From Flaccisagitta enflata (lineage: Eukaryota > Chaetognatha > Sagittoidea > Aphragmophora), in NCBI GenBank assembly GCA_965153355.1, contig OZ231127.1, positions 56,048,001-56,112,000 of the forward strand: a stretch of 64,000 nt of DNA. The letters are read 5' to 3'. Positions 62,690-64,000 of this stretch are shown here, one piece after another. The notes below the pieces were generated by a model. That model searched no databases, was not told the origin of the DNA, and saw only the letters and a program-made list of their open reading frames with translations. A program made the position numbers and the translations under genes. Every line of letters starts with the position of its first letter. The first letter of the stretch is position 1.

Positions 62690-63150
62690 TCAAATCAAGA
62701 GCAATTTTATGTACTGATTACACTGAAAATTAGAGAAAAATAGGACTGAGCCAAATGAGTTAGATGAACTAATATACTCAAAATCACTCGACCAGACAAC
62801 CAGCTATGTTCACTGACATGCTTTCTTGTATTTACATGCTCACATCAAAACATTTATTTTTTTTATCACATTAAAGATTAAAAAAAAAAAGACTGAGCTA
62901 AATGAGCTAAGTGAGCTAGAATACTTAAAAACACCCTCATAGATGAGCAGCTATGCTCACTGACATGCTTTTTTGTATCTGCTTGCTTGAATGTATATCA
63001 AAACATTTATTCATTTATCGCTTTTGAAATCGAGAAAAAAGATTGAGCTAAATGAGCTAGAATGCTCAAAAACACCCTCACAGATAAGCAGCTATGCTCA
63101 TGAACATGTTTTCTTGTACTTACATGCTCAAACAAACGTAAATACACTCC
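62690..63150 (+). repeat. About 150-bp tandem array, three units
   Basis: GACTGAGC-AAATGAG anchors at 62743, 62891 and 63042 (spacing 148 and 151). Units also share CAGCTATG-TCACTGACATG. A partial unit precedes. AT-rich and unrelated to the 154-bp satellite by eye. Confidence 0.8.
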
Positions 63151-64000
63151 TTTATTGATCCTACTTAAAATCATAATAAATGAAAAAAAATTAAACTTGA
63201 ATTTTTCGTAAAAAATCTTTAAAAAATCATAACGCAAAAAATATTTGTCGTAGAGCATTTTGCTCGGCACAAATGAAAGAGAATTATCAAATTTTCGTAT
63301 CCTATCAATTTCATTGGAGGTCACATTCAGTCGATCAAGTTCCCCAACTTTCTAACAAGAAAATGAGAACCATGTTTCTCTTGAATAAAAAAGTTGAAGA
63401 CTGACATTAACTTTTTTCCCGACCAACTGAATCAAGCATTTTGTACCAACTCGTGAAAATCAATCGATGAGTCTTAAGATTGAATCAACTGACAATATAT
63501 GATTTGGCAAATTGGTACGTGAAATCTGATATGTTCCTGATATGCAAATACTTTATCATTCAGGGAATACCCCGCCTACCGGGACGAAGGAAAACGACAT
63601 ATCTCTGCATCTAGAAATGATAGATCAATTCTGAAAACAGTTCCAAAGAGATTTTGTTTTCCATAGACTTTTCTATGGTTAGACCAATACTTGGGCCACA
63701 TCATTACATCCCATGCAAATCGCGAAAACTAGAATTGCAAAAAATTGCAATTGGGATATTTGCGTAACAAATCCTCATTCTCTTAACAAACCTAGACGAA
63801 TTAAGCAATCACGTTGGGATTGGTCTTGGATGATAGATGATTTGATCTAGTTTCACATTACACCATTCGTTTTGCCTAATTTTTTTGATTTTCCGAAATT
63901 TGAATAAATTTCATGACAAAAAAAATCAATTTTTCGATTTTTTTTCTTCCATTGAAAAAAAAATTCAATGATAAAATACTCAATAACAATTTCTAAAGCT
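63151..64000. other. No gene recognised
   Basis: AT-rich unique-looking DNA. A GTCGTAGAG...AAATGAAAGAGAA phrase (63248-63292) also occurs near 5180-5220. Confidence 0.5.

Overview
The window looks like repeat-dominated intergenic DNA from an animal, most likely an invertebrate. TTAGGG-type telomeric repeats, an ORF1-like retrotransposon protein, TIR-type DNA transposons and very long (CT)n, (CA)n and (GAA)n tracts point to a metazoan. TTAGGG argues against most arthropods, which use TTAGG. I cannot name the species. I find no host protein gene, rRNA or functional tRNA. The only credible protein-coding region is a 346-codon ORF1-like gene on the minus strand (36146-37186). Nearly all other long open frames are translations of microsatellites or minisatellites.

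The dominant content is one interspersed superfamily, here called family A, with about 30 complete or partial copies on both strands. A copy starts TTTTTAG, then a short perfect hairpin such as GTCGCGTGCACGCGAC, GTTGCGGACACGCAAC or GATGCGTCCACGCATC. A GTCC/GTCG/GGTT tetranucleotide run follows, then a variable core, then a 3' motif complementary to the first half of the 5' hairpin. The copy ends in a second hairpin followed by TTGTT. This layout resembles Helentron-associated non-autonomous elements (HINE/DINE-1 type). A second family (B) carries GCAGCGGCCCCGAAGGGG hairpin modules around 20-bp or ~55-bp tandem repeats, and is repeatedly nested in or fused to family A.

Layout: 0-6.3 kb, a foldback element, family A copies, the first family B composite and large (CT)n tracts. 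6.3-25 kb, microsatellites, family A copies, short TIR elements (11467-11642, 17504-18088) and older dispersed repeats. 25-32.4 kb, a TA-flanked TIR element, palindromes, a Harbinger-like MITE carrying two tRNA-like modules, and more family A. 32.6-33.4 kb, a GAA tract. 35.4-38.1 kb, family B, the ORF1 gene and a tRNA-like sequence. 38.4-42.66 kb, a 154-bp satellite of about 28 units with higher-order structure. 42.7-44.37 kb, degenerate telomeric repeats that switch strand several times. 44.4-48.5 kb, short AATATTC/GACTCA motifs and family B. 48842-50983, a 2.1-kb non-autonomous hAT element with a perfect 8-bp target duplication. 51-64 kb, further A/B copies including a tandem cluster at 60.2-60.9 kb, a perfect-TIR MITE (61624-62187) and a small ~150-bp tandem array.

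The elements interact by nesting and by seeding tandem repeats. Family A and B cores hold several unrelated minisatellites, and the satellite is bordered by motifs also found alone nearby. The main finding is the coordinated sequence change between the two halves of the 5' hairpin and the 3' motif across family A subfamilies.
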